NCBI GenBank assembly: GCA_019648995.1
Contig: BLXT01005065.1
Coordinates: 1,223,938-1,246,847, forward strand
DNA length: 22,910 nt
DNA from: Plakobranchus ocellatus
Taxonomy: Eukaryota; Mollusca; Gastropoda; Plakobranchidae
Reading direction: 5' to 3'
The first letter of the stretch is position 1; each line of letters opens with the position of its first letter. The notes beneath the pieces are model-generated. The model made no database searches, was not told where the DNA came from, and saw only the letters and a list, made by a program, of their open reading frames with translations. Shown one piece after another: positions 1-9,517 of the stretch. The position numbers and the translations under genes are program-made.

Positions 1-82
1 TTCCCGTTTACAGAATTAAAAAATATGGATTGGTTTAAGAATTATGCCCCTTTTCCTGTTTCTTTTCGGACGTCCCTCGTAT
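1..82 (-). mobile_element. Left copy of an 82-bp inverted terminal repeat; mariner-like transposon end
   Basis: The sequence matches the reverse complement of 22825-22906 with two mismatches over 82 bp and no gaps, and the match stops abruptly at position 82. Read on the minus strand it begins TACGAGGGACGTCCGAAAAG. A CGAGGG start next to a TA dinucleotide is typical of Tc1/mariner-superfamily ends, which insert at TA. The TA-proximal tip faces into the window, so the body of the element would lie to the left, outside. No transposase coding is visible here. The mariner assignment is from memory of TIR style and is not certain; the inverted repeat itself is directly visible. Confidence 0.75.
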
Positions 83-915
83 TATAGGAAGTCCAAGCTT
101 TACTGCAACGTAACATATGCCCGAGAAGCCTGAGATTTTATGTACCGTACCCATACAGTAGGAACTAGCTTACAGTAGGTGTATTTTTGACATGAACATT
201 GTAATCGGACATTATAGGTGTATGTTAGGTTTGAGGCTACATGTTTATGCCTAGAATTGATAAGTACTATAAAACAATACCTGGCTCGTAGAGAACAATG
301 TTGAGAGTGTAGCTGTTGATTCGATAGATCTAGATCTAAAGTGTGGTGACCATTAGGCCTAACAACACAGATAATAATTATATAAAATACTTTTAAAACC
401 GAACTTCTAGATTTTTTTTTTTTAATTGAACATATTTTGGGTGTCAGGTTATTTCAATATTATGTAAAAACAACATAATAAAGAATATTGGTGACTGAAA
501 ATAATTTCGCCATTGAAGCTGCATTTTCAAAAGGTTTTTGGTTAAAAAAATTATATCACTGCATCTTGAGAATGTGAATTTCGTTTGAATATTCTTTCAA
601 TGTAGGGTTCCTTTAGCATTGCAACGCCCTGTATTCCTCGATGAAAGCAAGTGTGCCACGGCCGTCATTTTATTATAATATCTTGCAGCCAAAAAATCTC
701 ACAGTACATCGCGAACAATGCGTTTTCAGAACGAAAATCAGGCATCGGCCAATCCTGCTGAAACCTTGTAAAAAACAACTTGAAACGACCTGGGAAAAAA
801 GAATGTGAAAAGACAAAAGCCGTCAAAATCGTTAGTTCCGCACCGTGTACGAGGAATGACTATCCATTCGGCATTTTCATGCGTTTTCAGCATGCTGTTT
901 TCCGCCAGTGTACGG
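83..915. other. Gene-free stretch left of the LINE
   Basis: No open frame here resembles a known protein. The short open frames at 738-929 (minus) and 780-980 (plus) overlap on opposite strands and show no recognisable motif. About 600-930 is visibly richer in G and C than the AT-rich flanks, but I could not attach a function to it. A T10-12 tract lies near 411-423. Confidence 0.6.
321..360. repeat. AGATCTAG/AGGCCTA motif cluster
   Basis: A short run of overlapping AGATCTAGATCTA is followed within 20 bp by TTAGGCCTAA. The same two motif types cluster together at 5.56-5.70, 9.13-9.24, 13.68-13.71 and 16.97-17.15 kb. This is a dispersed simple-sequence feature of the genome, not a gene. Confidence 0.6.
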
Positions 916-918
916 CAG

Positions 919-960
919 TGTTGCCACACGTAGGTATTTTACCCTACGGTAGGGTAAAAC
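919..960 (+). repeat. CAGTGTTGCC motif plus an 11-bp-arm palindrome; possible hAT left end
   Basis: Positions 937-947 (TTTTACCCTAC) and 949-959 (GTAGGGTAAAA) form a perfect inverted repeat with 11-bp arms and one central base. Just upstream, at 917, the sequence reads CAGTGTTGCC, which resembles the CAGTG-type tips of many hAT elements. GTAGGGTA recurs several times in the adjacent repeats, as subterminal transposase-binding repeats often do. I infer this could be the left end of the hAT element whose transposase lies at 3416-5375, with the LINE inserted inside it. No matching right tip (GGCAACACTG) was found after 5375, so the link is weak. Confidence 0.35.
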
Positions 961-1526
961 ATGCAATTTGTAGGTTGTAGGGTAAAAACTACTGGTATAA
1001 ACACCATAACATGCAATTTGTAAGTTGTAGAGTATAAACACCATAACTTAAAGATTTGTAGGAGGTTTTTTTGTTATTAAATAGCAAATGAAAATGCAAA
1101 GAAAAAAAATTAATAAAATAAAATAAAATTTTAGTGTTTTCTCTATGCTATTAACATCTGCATCCTTCTTGCCAATAAAGTCAATGTCGTCGGCGTATAT
1201 TATTTCTGCAGGAACTGGTTCTTGTTTGTCGTTTTTGCACAGAACATGCAATTTGTAGGTTGTAGGGTAAAAACTACTGGTATAAACACCATAACATGCA
1301 ATTTGTAGGTTGTAGGGTATAAACACCATAACGTAAAGATTTGTAGGAGGTTTTTTTGTTATCAAATAGCAAATGAAAATGCAAAGAAAAAAATTAATAA
1401 AATAAAATAAAATTTTAGTGTTTTCTCTATGCTATTAACATCTGCATCCTTCTTGCCAATAAAGTCAATGTCGTCGGCGTATATTATTTCTGCAGGAACT
1501 GGTTCTTGTTTGTCGTTTTTGCACAG
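958..1526. repeat. Tandem duplication, two copies of about 285 bp, with smaller internal repeats
   Basis: Copy 1 (about 958-1242) and copy 2 (about 1243-1526) align over their full length with about four substitutions and one base of A-run length difference. Each copy starts with a nested pair of shorter units: a 50-bp unit (961-1010; 1246-1295) and a 37-bp version (1011-1047; 1296-1332), both beginning ATGCAATTTGTA. The right part of each copy carries the reverse-transcriptase YADD codons on the minus strand (1186-1197 and 1470-1481). Because the unit spans the boundary between LINE and non-LINE sequence, the duplication happened after the LINE inserted. High identity suggests it is recent. 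Confidence 0.9.
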
Positions 1527-2045
1527 GTCTTATGTCCCTGAGGGCGTGTTCAAGATAGACTATAAAAAGGACGGGGCTTAGGCTGTCTACCTGCAGTGTG
1601 CCTATGTTGGTGGTAAATGGCATTGGGTCGTTTGCTCCATTTATCTTGACGTCTATTGTTGTTTCACTGAGTAGAAACCGAATGATGCGAAGTTCGTCCT
1701 CGTCGATTATATCTCTTAGTATTTCAAGTAGTTTTGTTCGGTTGATAGTATCGAAAGCTGCTGACATATTTATACCCGTAATGTTAACTTTCACCTCTGT
1801 CGCGTTGAGCACTTTGGCTGTTATCCATCGATGAGCCCATACTACATCAGAAGTACTGCGGTTTGGTCTGAATCCGCTTTGGCTGTTAGATACATATTTT
1901 TCTACTCTTGGTCTGATGCGATTTAAAACAATAAAAGAACCTTTCGGACGGAGTTAAGAAGCGTTATAGGTCGTAGGTTTGCGGTGGGCCTTTTGGTTTT
2001 CCTAGTTTTGAATGGTAATTAGAAGGCCTTCATTTATACCTAAGT
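1130..2045 (-). pseudogene. Non-LTR retrotransposon reverse transcriptase, inverted 5' segment
   Basis: On the minus strand the RT palm reads in order. Around 1960-1930 there is KPKGPTANLRPITLLNSVRK; near 1865 QSGFRPNRSTSD; near 1760 MSAAFDTINRTKLLEIL; near 1570 DSLSPVLFIVYLEHALR; at 1481-1470 YADDIDFIG; then NSIEKTLKF before homology ends near 1419. A second, duplicated YADD segment continues to about 1130. These are RT motifs of a LINE polymerase, which copies element RNA into DNA at a nicked target. The frame is broken at least three times (near 1990, 1935 and 1528). The usual QGDSLSP carries valine in place of glycine. The protein continues directly in the plus-strand feature at 2065. The clade is not assigned. 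Confidence 0.92.
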
Positions 2046-2064
2046 GCTCGTGTGATTCGAAATT

Positions 2065-2780
2065 ACACGCTGCCTGAAAGTAAATATAGATAAAACAGAA
2101 CACACCAGCGTATGAAAAGACTCAGAAGATTGGAAAACAACGAAAAAGGTAGGATCACTGCTCGGAAGTAAAGAAGACATCGAACACCGAAAGCACCTGT
2201 CCAAAATTGCATTTAACAAACTGACAAACATCTGGAAAAGTGGAAACAAAACAAAACAGAAAACAAAAATCAAATTGTACAACTCCCTAGTCAAATCAGT
2301 GTTACTCTACAACTGTGGCACTTGGGCTCTAACCAAAACAGACGAAGACAGACTAGACTCGTTCCATCGAAAACAACTAAGAAACACACTTGGAATACGT
2401 TACCCTACTATAATATCGAATGCTTCCCTATACGAAAAGTGCAGAGAGGCTCCCCTCTCTATGCAGGTGCTTGAAGCAAGATGGAGACTTTTTGGGCACG
2501 TACTAAGGAGAGACCGAAACATCCCTGCAAATAAAGCAATGCTATTTTTTTTTTCGGACAACAAAAGAGCAAGAGGTAGACCTCAAACGACTCTCCCAAT
2601 AAATCTTAACAACGACCTAAAAAAAACTTGTCGCCACAAAACTGGAACTTAAAACTCAGACAGACCTGGATACTCTACGCCTCATAGCAGAAGATCGACC
2701 AAAATGGAATGCCCTCGTCGCCGAGATAAGGAAAACAGCCAAAGCTGCAAGATCAGATGACCCTGCTCGCGGACGGCTCT
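2065..2780 (+). pseudogene. Non-LTR retrotransposon, 3' segment of the same ORF
   Basis: The plus-strand translation starts LKVNIDKTEHTSV, has one in-frame stop, then runs through DIEHRKHLSKIAFNKLTNIW and SVLLYNCGTWALTKTDEDRL into RWRLFGHVLRRDRNIPANKA and RGRPQTTLP. It ends near SDDPARGRL with a TAA at about 2780. The LLYNCGTW...LTK block and the RRQLR..LG and FGHVLRR blocks are the normal region after the RT palm in many LINE ORFs. A frameshift lies in the A-run near 2620. The first residues follow on from the last residues of the minus-strand RT fragment, so both are one insertion. The 2275-2652 frame is only the longest unbroken part. Confidence 0.93.
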
Positions 2781-2800
2781 AATAATAATAATAATAAAAT
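2780..2800 (+). repeat. (AAT)n tail of the LINE
   Basis: Five to six AAT units directly follow the stop codon of the LINE ORF. Several LINE clades end in short microsatellite tails rather than long poly(A), so this is read as the 3' end of the insertion. Confidence 0.8.
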
Positions 2801-3415
2801 TGAAGAAGAAAACAGCGTGAACCATAACCTACAAAGTGTGTTTAAATTTGGCCGACCAAAGGCTGATTCGCAACCTCATTATGCTTGACTTGTGTGAAAA
2901 AAAATCTGGCTGTTTCTCAAGTCATAGAATGCCAGTTTGGGTTTTTAATGAAACTGCTCATTTTAAAAGATTGTGTTCGATACTTCGGAGTGTACTTTAC
3001 CGCGACATAACCTTACAAGAAAGTAATTACTATCTTCGGACTTCTTAAGTCTAAATATACTACTTTTGGATAAAAATAAACATATCTAAAAGATAAACGA
3101 TTTTCCAATATTTTCTATAGAAATAGCCCATATAGCCCATTTTATTTATTTTACTCTCTATTTTTGACAGTTTTTTTCTTCGTTTTTTTTTTGGATTTTG
3201 CATAACATTTTACCTGACAACCACATTTTAGTTCTTCCACGCGCCAGTTTTGCATATTTTGGTCCACATGTGCCTTCACCATGAATATTCTAGTGACTTA
3301 GACTATTCCATCTACACGGTAACTTGTGGCTTTTTCTTTTATCTTGAAGAGATTGTCTGTTTTTTTTTTTGTTTTTTTTTCCCTCTGATTTATGTGATTT
3401 CATGTAATTTATAAA
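2801..3415. other. Unassigned spacer between LINE and hAT remnant
   Basis: The open frame at 2836-3048 has no recognisable motif. Poly(T) tracts interrupted by C or G lie at about 3172-3192 and 3360-3380. This could be 5' untranslated sequence of the hAT element or unrelated sequence; nothing visible decides it. Confidence 0.5.
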
Positions 3416-5375
3416 ATGCCAAAGGTAAAAGAAAAGTCGTACAGAGTTCAACTATACAGGAAAGAGTGGGAAAAAGAATTATGGGCAGCATGATAGTTAC
3501 GGATGGACAAATCAGCAGATATGGCCTGCTGCACAAAGTGTGATAAACAATTGAGTGTAGGAAAATCAGAGCTAATTAACCATATGAAATGAAAAGGACA
3601 TCAGTTTATGCAAAAACATAGAATCAACCACACTAATGACAAGTTTTTTTTAAAACAACAGGACATGGGGTCATTCGTACTGAACAGAATACCATAGCAC
3701 TAGTTGCACGAAAGAATATTTCCTTTACCTTTCTGGATATAAACACACTTCATTTCAGCAGGGATGACTCCAAGACAATTAAAGACATGTCTTGCAATAG
3801 AACAAAGGGACCTATCTGCTCACAGAATGTATGTCTGCAAAGGCACACGAAGACCTCGTATATGTCTTAAAGTCATCACATGGATTTTGAATACTCTGTG
3901 ACAAAGTGACGGACATTACAATGGACAAAATATTTTGTATGAACGTGCGTTTGTGGACTTTACTAGTTCAACAGTCAGATCTGAGTTGTGTAGATTGATA
4001 CCGGTGGAAGAGGCAATACTGATGGATTGTTTGATGAACTAGCCAAGAGTCTGGAAGAAGATGAGATATCATTGTTGGATACGCCTCAGACGGTGAAAAT
4101 CTAATGCACGGAGAGCGGAGTTATTACTTCTGAATATGAAAGAGGTTGCCCCTGACTTATTTGCCTTAAAATGCTATTGTCATTCTTTCCACCTTGTTGC
4201 AAGCCATGCTTGTGAAGTTCTCTCTAAAACATCCGAGCAGCTTGTGCACGACGTTTACAACCACTTCAAGCTTTCTCCTAGCAGACAGAATTGTTTCACA
4301 TTTTACAGTGTGTGAACCGAACAAGATCCTAAAACCCTGTCAAAGACGTTGGTTCTCACTCTCTCCGTGTGTAAACAGGATCCTTGAGCAGTGGGCTGCC
4401 CTCGAATTATATTTCATCGCCGAATTTGCTGAAACAAAGGCAACCCAAGCCACCAATATAGGCCTGCTCAATAACCTCAAGAAACCCCCTCATATCAAAG
4501 CTACTTTGGAATTTTAAACTTTGTTCTTGCGGATATTGTTGCTTTAAACACCCTGTTTCATTCAGATGACTTCAAGCTTCACAGGCTACTGCCTAAGGTT
4601 CAAAGAATTCTTTCAATGTATCGCCAAAGCTTGATAAAAGAAGTACCACTTGTTGAGGAAATTTGCTCACTAATCAAGATGTCGATGATGACATGATGTG
4701 GAGAAATGTTTCAGATGTGTTGCCAGGAATCTGTGCATATGAAACCCTAGAGAGCATGAAGCATCACGAAAGAGACATTTTTTTTTTTTTGTTTTTTTTT
4801 GTTTTTTTTTTTTTTGGCNNCGCTGTAGAGACTGGTATAGAGCAGCAATAAAACAAATTCTTAAACATGTTGATAATTCCATTCCTGTTCTTAAAGCGAT
4901 TCAAGATCTGAATTATATCAACATTATTCACAAAAGTGCAAGTCTTGTCTTTTGGAGGAATCCTTTTACGAAACCTGTCAATTATGAAGCAGTCCGAGTC
5001 CGTCAACATCCAGTTGATCGACGCACAATAAAGATCTCTGCTGCTTGATGAAGACATACAGAAAAATGGATGGGACTCAAAGCCAATTGAAGAATTTTGG
5101 CGAGTGTGGAGCATTTCCAGTCGTATACACCTCTGGCGACGTTCATACTCGAAGTGATTGCTCTCCCACAGAGCGCAGTTGCAGTAGAGGGGACATTTTC
5201 CAAGATTAATCTCAAGTTCAGGAACAGATTGTCAGTTAAAACCACAGAGGCAAATCTGAAAGTTTCCGAGAGATTCCCAGCCAACTTTAACGTTGATTGT
5301 CGTCTGGCTGGTCTCTACAGCAAAGCGAAGTTGCGCTACGTGAGCAAATATTCCGACATTGAACGTCCTTTGTAA
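3416..5375 (+). pseudogene. hAT-superfamily transposase pseudogene
   Basis: A decayed transposase reads on the plus strand over several frames. The start MPKVKEKSYRVQLYRKEWEK at 3416 leads to a BED-like zinc finger with CTKC at 3530-3541 and two histidines five residues apart near 3580-3602. The central part includes MKEVAPDLFALKCYCHSFHL (from 4136), then VNRILEQWAALELYF near 4370, and FHSDDFKLHRLLPKVQRIL near 4560. The end carries the hAT C-terminal dimerisation region, LPQSAVAVEGTFSKIN near 5165, then RNRLSVKTTEANLKVSERFP. Intact members cut and paste DNA with 8-bp target duplications. There are more than ten stops and several frameshifts, plus a poly(T) interruption at 4778. No terminal inverted repeats were confirmed. 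The open frames at 4194-4517 and 5097-5375 are pieces of it. Confidence 0.92.
4778..4820. repeat. Interrupted poly(T) tract ending in two N bases
   Basis: T13-G-T9-G-T14 is followed by GGC and NN. It interrupts the hAT coding region between the HERD residues and CRDWYRAAIKQILKHV. The N pair marks unresolved sequence, so the length is unreliable and some of the tract could be an assembly or sequencing artefact. Other G-interrupted T tracts occur at 3360-3380 and 16850-16880. Confidence 0.85.
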
Positions 5376-5555
5376 ATAGTTCTGTGTGGGCGTGGGTGCA
5401 TGCATATTATGGCCTCTCTGTGTAAAGACTCGTGTATTTTTCTCTTTCATTGTAGGAGAAATAAAAATTATGCAAGTTTCTTTATTGTGGAACAATTCTT
5501 TAAGGAATATTATGTCGATTACTTCATGTACTAAGCAACAAATTCCTGCTAGCTT

Positions 5556-5690
5556 ACATCTAGATTCTAGTGGATCTAAAGCTGTAATAAGGCCTTGAAT
5601 CTAGATCTGTGGGCCTAATCAGGCCTATCTAGACCTAGACATGATGCCTTTGTTTTGATACCTCAGCTACAATCTAGATTTTTGCCTCCA
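5556..5690. repeat. AGATCTAG/AGGCCTA motif cluster
   Basis: The stretch holds ATCTAGATTCTAG, AATCTAGATCTG, GGGCCTAATCAGGCCTATC, CTAGACCTAGAC and CAATCTAGATT within about 130 bp. No coding signal is visible. The composition matches the other clusters in the window. Confidence 0.65.
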
Positions 5691-7894
5691 ATGCAGCCCT
5701 GTAGGAAAGCCATTGAAAGTGTATGGCTGATCGTAAATTCTGACTCATATTTAGAGGAAACAATATAAAACCAAAAAAGTAGAAGGAGGTAGAATTTGGA
5801 CCTCTCAACATAATTAGTTCACCCCTCCGCCACAGCTAATGTTTCATACAAAATTTCAAGTCATTCTGTATTGTGGTTCAGGAGTTCTACGAGACATAAA
5901 ATTCAAAGTACACAATATATATAGTATAGCTTTATCGTCTTTTTCATATTGGCTAACTTTCTTGTCCATTTCATGGAACGCATAAAATAATTAAATTATG
6001 CGGCCAAGTCGATATGTTAAGAAAAGGAGCCATTTTTATCCTCATTGTAGAAATCGGACATTTTTGTTCAACTATTTTAGTCAAATATTTCTGTAAATAT
6101 AGATTTATTTTTTAGTAATAATAATATTGCCTGTGTACGCTTCTCTACAGATAAAGATATATTATAAACCAGACTGTAGACCATTTGCAACCTTCATCGT
6201 CACAGTAGGCTACGGAAATCAAAGCCGTGCAAATCGCGCACAATTACTGCGTCCCACAACTGTATTTTTATAGCTGTGCCAAACATTTTATTGCTTGTCA
6301 CTGTTTAAATTAAAATGAAGATGTAGGAGTAAAATGAAACGCTACAAAGAAATAACCAACGAGTACCACAACGTTCAGCTTCCCGTATGATGCACGGTTT
6401 TCTGTTAAGAGATGAACGCACGGAACCTTGTTCTTCTATTCTTCATCATCTGCAGAGGGGTGGAAACACAGCTGTAAATGGCCTTGTGTGGGAACAATGA
6501 ACACATTGTCCACCGATTTCTTCACTTTGTTACCCAAGACTCCTAACATTGGTTTGGGTTGAATGTCGTAACGGCGTTAGTTTTCCAGTCTCTAAGCGCA
6601 TACACGTCTGATTACATATATGACAATAAAACCTGAGAAGAACACTAATTTTTCTAAAAGGAAGACGTGAATTAATATTGTTAAAAGTAAGTGAGTCTTG
6701 GGCGAAGTATTTAATAAATCCAGGGATAACTTTTCACTAAGTACAAAATTATAAAATCATAACAGCTTGGGCCTGCTTATTTTGTTAATACCATATAAAT
6801 GTTTCTTTATTGTCAGTAATACAATACATTTTAGGAGCCTTTTGTTCAAGTACTTTTTGGTCCATTTTGCCGCGATGGAGGCCCTTTCCACTTGGCGTCC
6901 AAAGGGGATGAGCAGCTGTTCACCAATTTATTGCTCAGTGTACTATGATTTTTTTCTCAGTTTTAGTGATCCGCTCTATTTAAGACACTTGATGTGTGTG
7001 ATATCAAACCTCTTTTTATGAACAAGATGTCGATTTCTGCCTCCATTTAACATAAACCTTTATATATCGAAATAATTATACAATAAACCAAGGTGTTATT
7101 TTCAAAGATTGGGTGCTTAAATTATAATATAGCGCTAATTTTTTTTGCGCCAAAATAATCTACATCTACATCTCAAGAGGAATGGTCTAGAGTATTTCTT
7201 TTGATTTCATTTTCGAGAGATGTATTAACAATATAGCCAAACAAATATGAAGAGAAAATGTTATTTGTAGCAGGCCCGAAAAATCTAAGGGAAGGTTTAA
7301 AAATGTAATAGTTAAAAAAAGAGAAACTGAAGAGAAGATGTTAAAAACACTCTAACCATTAGTGTTAGTAATGATAAAAGACTTTGCCATTCATACCTAT
7401 TTTGTGGAGGAGAGTTTAAAAGTATTAGGCAGTGGGTTTCATTTCGTGAATATAACCAGACTCTCCAAACTGTAAGGTCAGAGAGTACAGCCAATACGTG
7501 CATGCATGTGCACACAGCGATGTGGTGATAAGTATTTCCGATTTTAAAATAAAAGTTTGGGAATATCCATAGATATCAGAGACGCCAGGAAAACTGGCCA
7601 CAAACGATTCTTCACAAATTCAAAACATTTGGAAGTCTCTCCTCACAGCTAGCAGCAGAATTTACGGTTGTATAAAATGTTGAAAAACTCATTTTTCACC
7701 AAAAAAATAAATATTTATTTTGCTACTCGGACATTTTTTTTCCACGGAACGGCTAAAGTTTCTGCGTGATTTTTTTTTCATTTTTCCACAGGAACTCGCG
7801 TTTCCGTGGCCAAATCCCATGCCTGTCTACACTTCTAGTTGCAGTCTACTATAAAGATTTTTCATCTCTTTGAAAAAAAAAAAAAAGTCCTGAG
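5691..7894. other. Gene-free AT-rich stretch
   Basis: No protein, RNA or transposon homology was recognised. The open frames at 6767-7021 (plus) and 7312-7515 (minus) translate to AT-driven, low-information sequence. A run of 14 or so A bases lies near 7873-7886. Slightly more GC-rich sequence at about 6360-6600 held nothing identifiable. Confidence 0.55.
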
Positions 7895-8373
7895 ATGCTT
7901 AAATTAAAAAAGAAACATTTATTTGCAAAAAAACTGAGGACCATAAGTTGCATGATGGGTCTCAAACCATCAATACAGCCTCAAATATTCAGCGTCGAAT
8001 TTGAACTGGAATCTTATGCCTTTAAGCAAAATAAACAAGATGCGTCAAATAAGTTTGTTTCATTTGTTAATTATTTTCTTTGGACCAAGTGAGCTCTTCA
8101 AATGCAGCAGGGAGCGCTTTTTATTTGTGCCTTGCCCTATTCAACAAGAGATATCAGCAAACTGCCACTGTAAATAACCAGAAATTTTTCTGTCTTCTTC
8201 AATTCAAATTTAAGCAAAAATATTTATTGAAACTTTTTTTCCATACGGTTCAATCTGAACAAGAGAGTTTTAATCAAGATTGTTATAAATTATGTGATAC
8301 TGAAAATGTCAATCATAAATTATTCAAAAAAAATTTTAAAGGGACTGTTTATTGCACTTATGATATTTTTTAG
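7895..8373 (+). other. Two overlapping open frames of unknown status
   Basis: Frames of 65 codons (7895-8092) and 97 codons (8080-8373) run on the same strand in different phases. The second contains LYLCLALFNKR-like hydrophobic residues and four scattered cysteines, but no motif I recognise. In DNA this rich in A and T, frames of this length appear by chance on either strand. I do not propose a gene; they are recorded because they are the longest same-strand pair in this part of the window. Confidence 0.15.
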
Positions 8374-8730
8374 GTTTATCTCGTTTTTTAATCTGTAAAT
8401 AATGTATTCCAGTGACTTTTGAGAACTTATCGAGTTGATTTATACTCTAAAAGAAATAAATATCCTCATTGAATGAAAAAAGGACCAACTTCTGACAAGC
8501 TCTATACATTAAACACCCTAAGACACTGTTTATGATAACAAAGAATGAGGGTCAAATGCATTTTATAACAATTTATAACCTTATATGGTGCGAAATTTTC
8601 CTCCCCTTTTCTAAAATAATGATTTCTTCAAAATCAATTGAATTGATACTGTTTTGACGAAGATCTTATAGGCATGGTGGTTCCTGACTTTAAGATATCG
8701 AGATTACACATCTTTTCTTTTGCTTTTTAG

Positions 8731-8910
8731 GGAGGAAAACATAATTATGATTGCTTTGTAACCTATCAAAACTGCATCAATTTATTTTTAAGACAACGAC
8801 TTTGTCCTACTTCTAATGAATTTTTATGCTGGACTGGACATACCCGGTACGTCTCAACTGTAAAAGCAACAGAAAATGCCGTAATTGGAGAAAATATCAA
8901 AAGACATTGA
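8731..8910 (+). other. Weak candidate terminal exon
   Basis: A good-looking splice acceptor, TCTTTTCTTTTGCTTTTTAG, ends at 8730. The frame is then open for 59 codons to a TGA at 8908-8910. The peptide begins GGKHNYDCFVTYQNC and contains RLCPTSNEFLCWTGHTRY; it has four cysteines and mixed composition. No family was recognised, no partner exon was identified, and no AATAAA follows closely. A 59-codon open run is not rare by chance in a region of this size. Confidence 0.15.
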
Positions 8911-9126
8911 AACATCATATTTCTATATAGTCTGCAACTGCATTTTTCTTTGTAAATTATTTATCCTAATATAAGAAAGAGTCTAGCGGGACCCTAAACA
9001 GGGTGTATCTAGCCAACGACGCTAGGGAGAATGTTAACAATTTTAATCATCCTAGGTGTTCAGGAAAAGAAGCGGCAGACTTTTTTCACTTTCCCTCTGT
9101 GTCCATTCAAAAGTCTTGCCAACTTT

Positions 9127-9240
9127 GACCTAGACCTAGAACTGATCGATCCAATCTAAATCTAGGTCTATTCTTAGACTCTAGCCTTACAGAATCAAGA
9201 TGTAGATCTAGATTAGATCTATATAAATTTGATCTAGCCT
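9127..9240. repeat. AGATCTAG motif cluster
   Basis: The cluster holds CTAGACCTAGAAC, AATCTAAATCTAGGTCTA, GATGTAGATCTAGATTAGATC and TTTGATCTAGCC in about 110 bp. It is one of several such islands in the window and carries no coding signal. Confidence 0.65.
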
Positions 9241-9453
9241 AACACCTGAGAATAAAATTGAATTTGCTTTTGGCCAGTGTGTCTCAATATAAAATCAACA
9301 AGAAACCAACAGGAACATAGGCCGACCATAAATGCTATTATTATAAACACCATTTCCTAACCACTCTTTTCAAAACACAATAGGCAAAATCCAGACCACA
9401 AGAGTCTCTATTACGACAATTTTATGATAACCTCACCATGTTGGTCAATTGTA

Positions 9454-9517
9454 GTTTCTGTAGTGTAGTGGTTTATCGCATCCGCCTAACACGCGGACGA
9501 AAAATCCTGCGGAAACA
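9454..9517 (+). pseudogene. tRNA-Val(AAC)-like sequence lacking the T arm
   Basis: The acceptor strands GTTTCTG (9454-9460) and CGGAAAC (9510-9516) pair over all seven positions, with one T-G wobble. The D region GTGTAGTGGTTTATCGC contains an A-box. The anticodon arm is complete: TCCGC (9481-9485) and GCGGA (9493-9497) around the loop CTAACAC, giving anticodon AAC at 9488-9490. Only 12 nt separate the anticodon stem from the 3' acceptor strand, against about 22 expected, so the T arm and its B-box are gone. The length is 64 nt rather than about 73. It is probably a pseudogene or part of a tRNA-derived repeat; a functional armless tRNA is unlikely in a nuclear genome. Confidence 0.7.

Noticed and set aside
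118-136. AAGCCTGAGAT shared with the SINE body at 10515-10529
   Set aside because: Only 11 bases match and the flanks diverge, so a second SINE copy is not supported.
1048-1365. Open frame on the minus strand as a gene
   Set aside because: It is the duplicated YADD segment of the LINE read into low-complexity flanking repeat.
1598-1834. Plus-strand open frame over the RT
   Set aside because: It is the antisense shadow of the minus-strand RT fragment.
2780-2800. AAT repeats as a CRISPR-like or regulatory array
   Set aside because: They are a microsatellite tail directly after the LINE stop codon; no spacer-repeat structure exists anywhere in the window.
1041-2832. ACCATAAC at about 1040 and 2820 as the LINE target-site duplication
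   Set aside because: The left copy lies about 90 bp from the LINE boundary and is part of the tandem repeat, so the match is probably chance.
5003-5284. Minus-strand open frames at 4764-5114, 5003-5284 and 5232-5495
   Set aside because: All overlap the hAT transposase on the opposite strand and have no motifs of their own.
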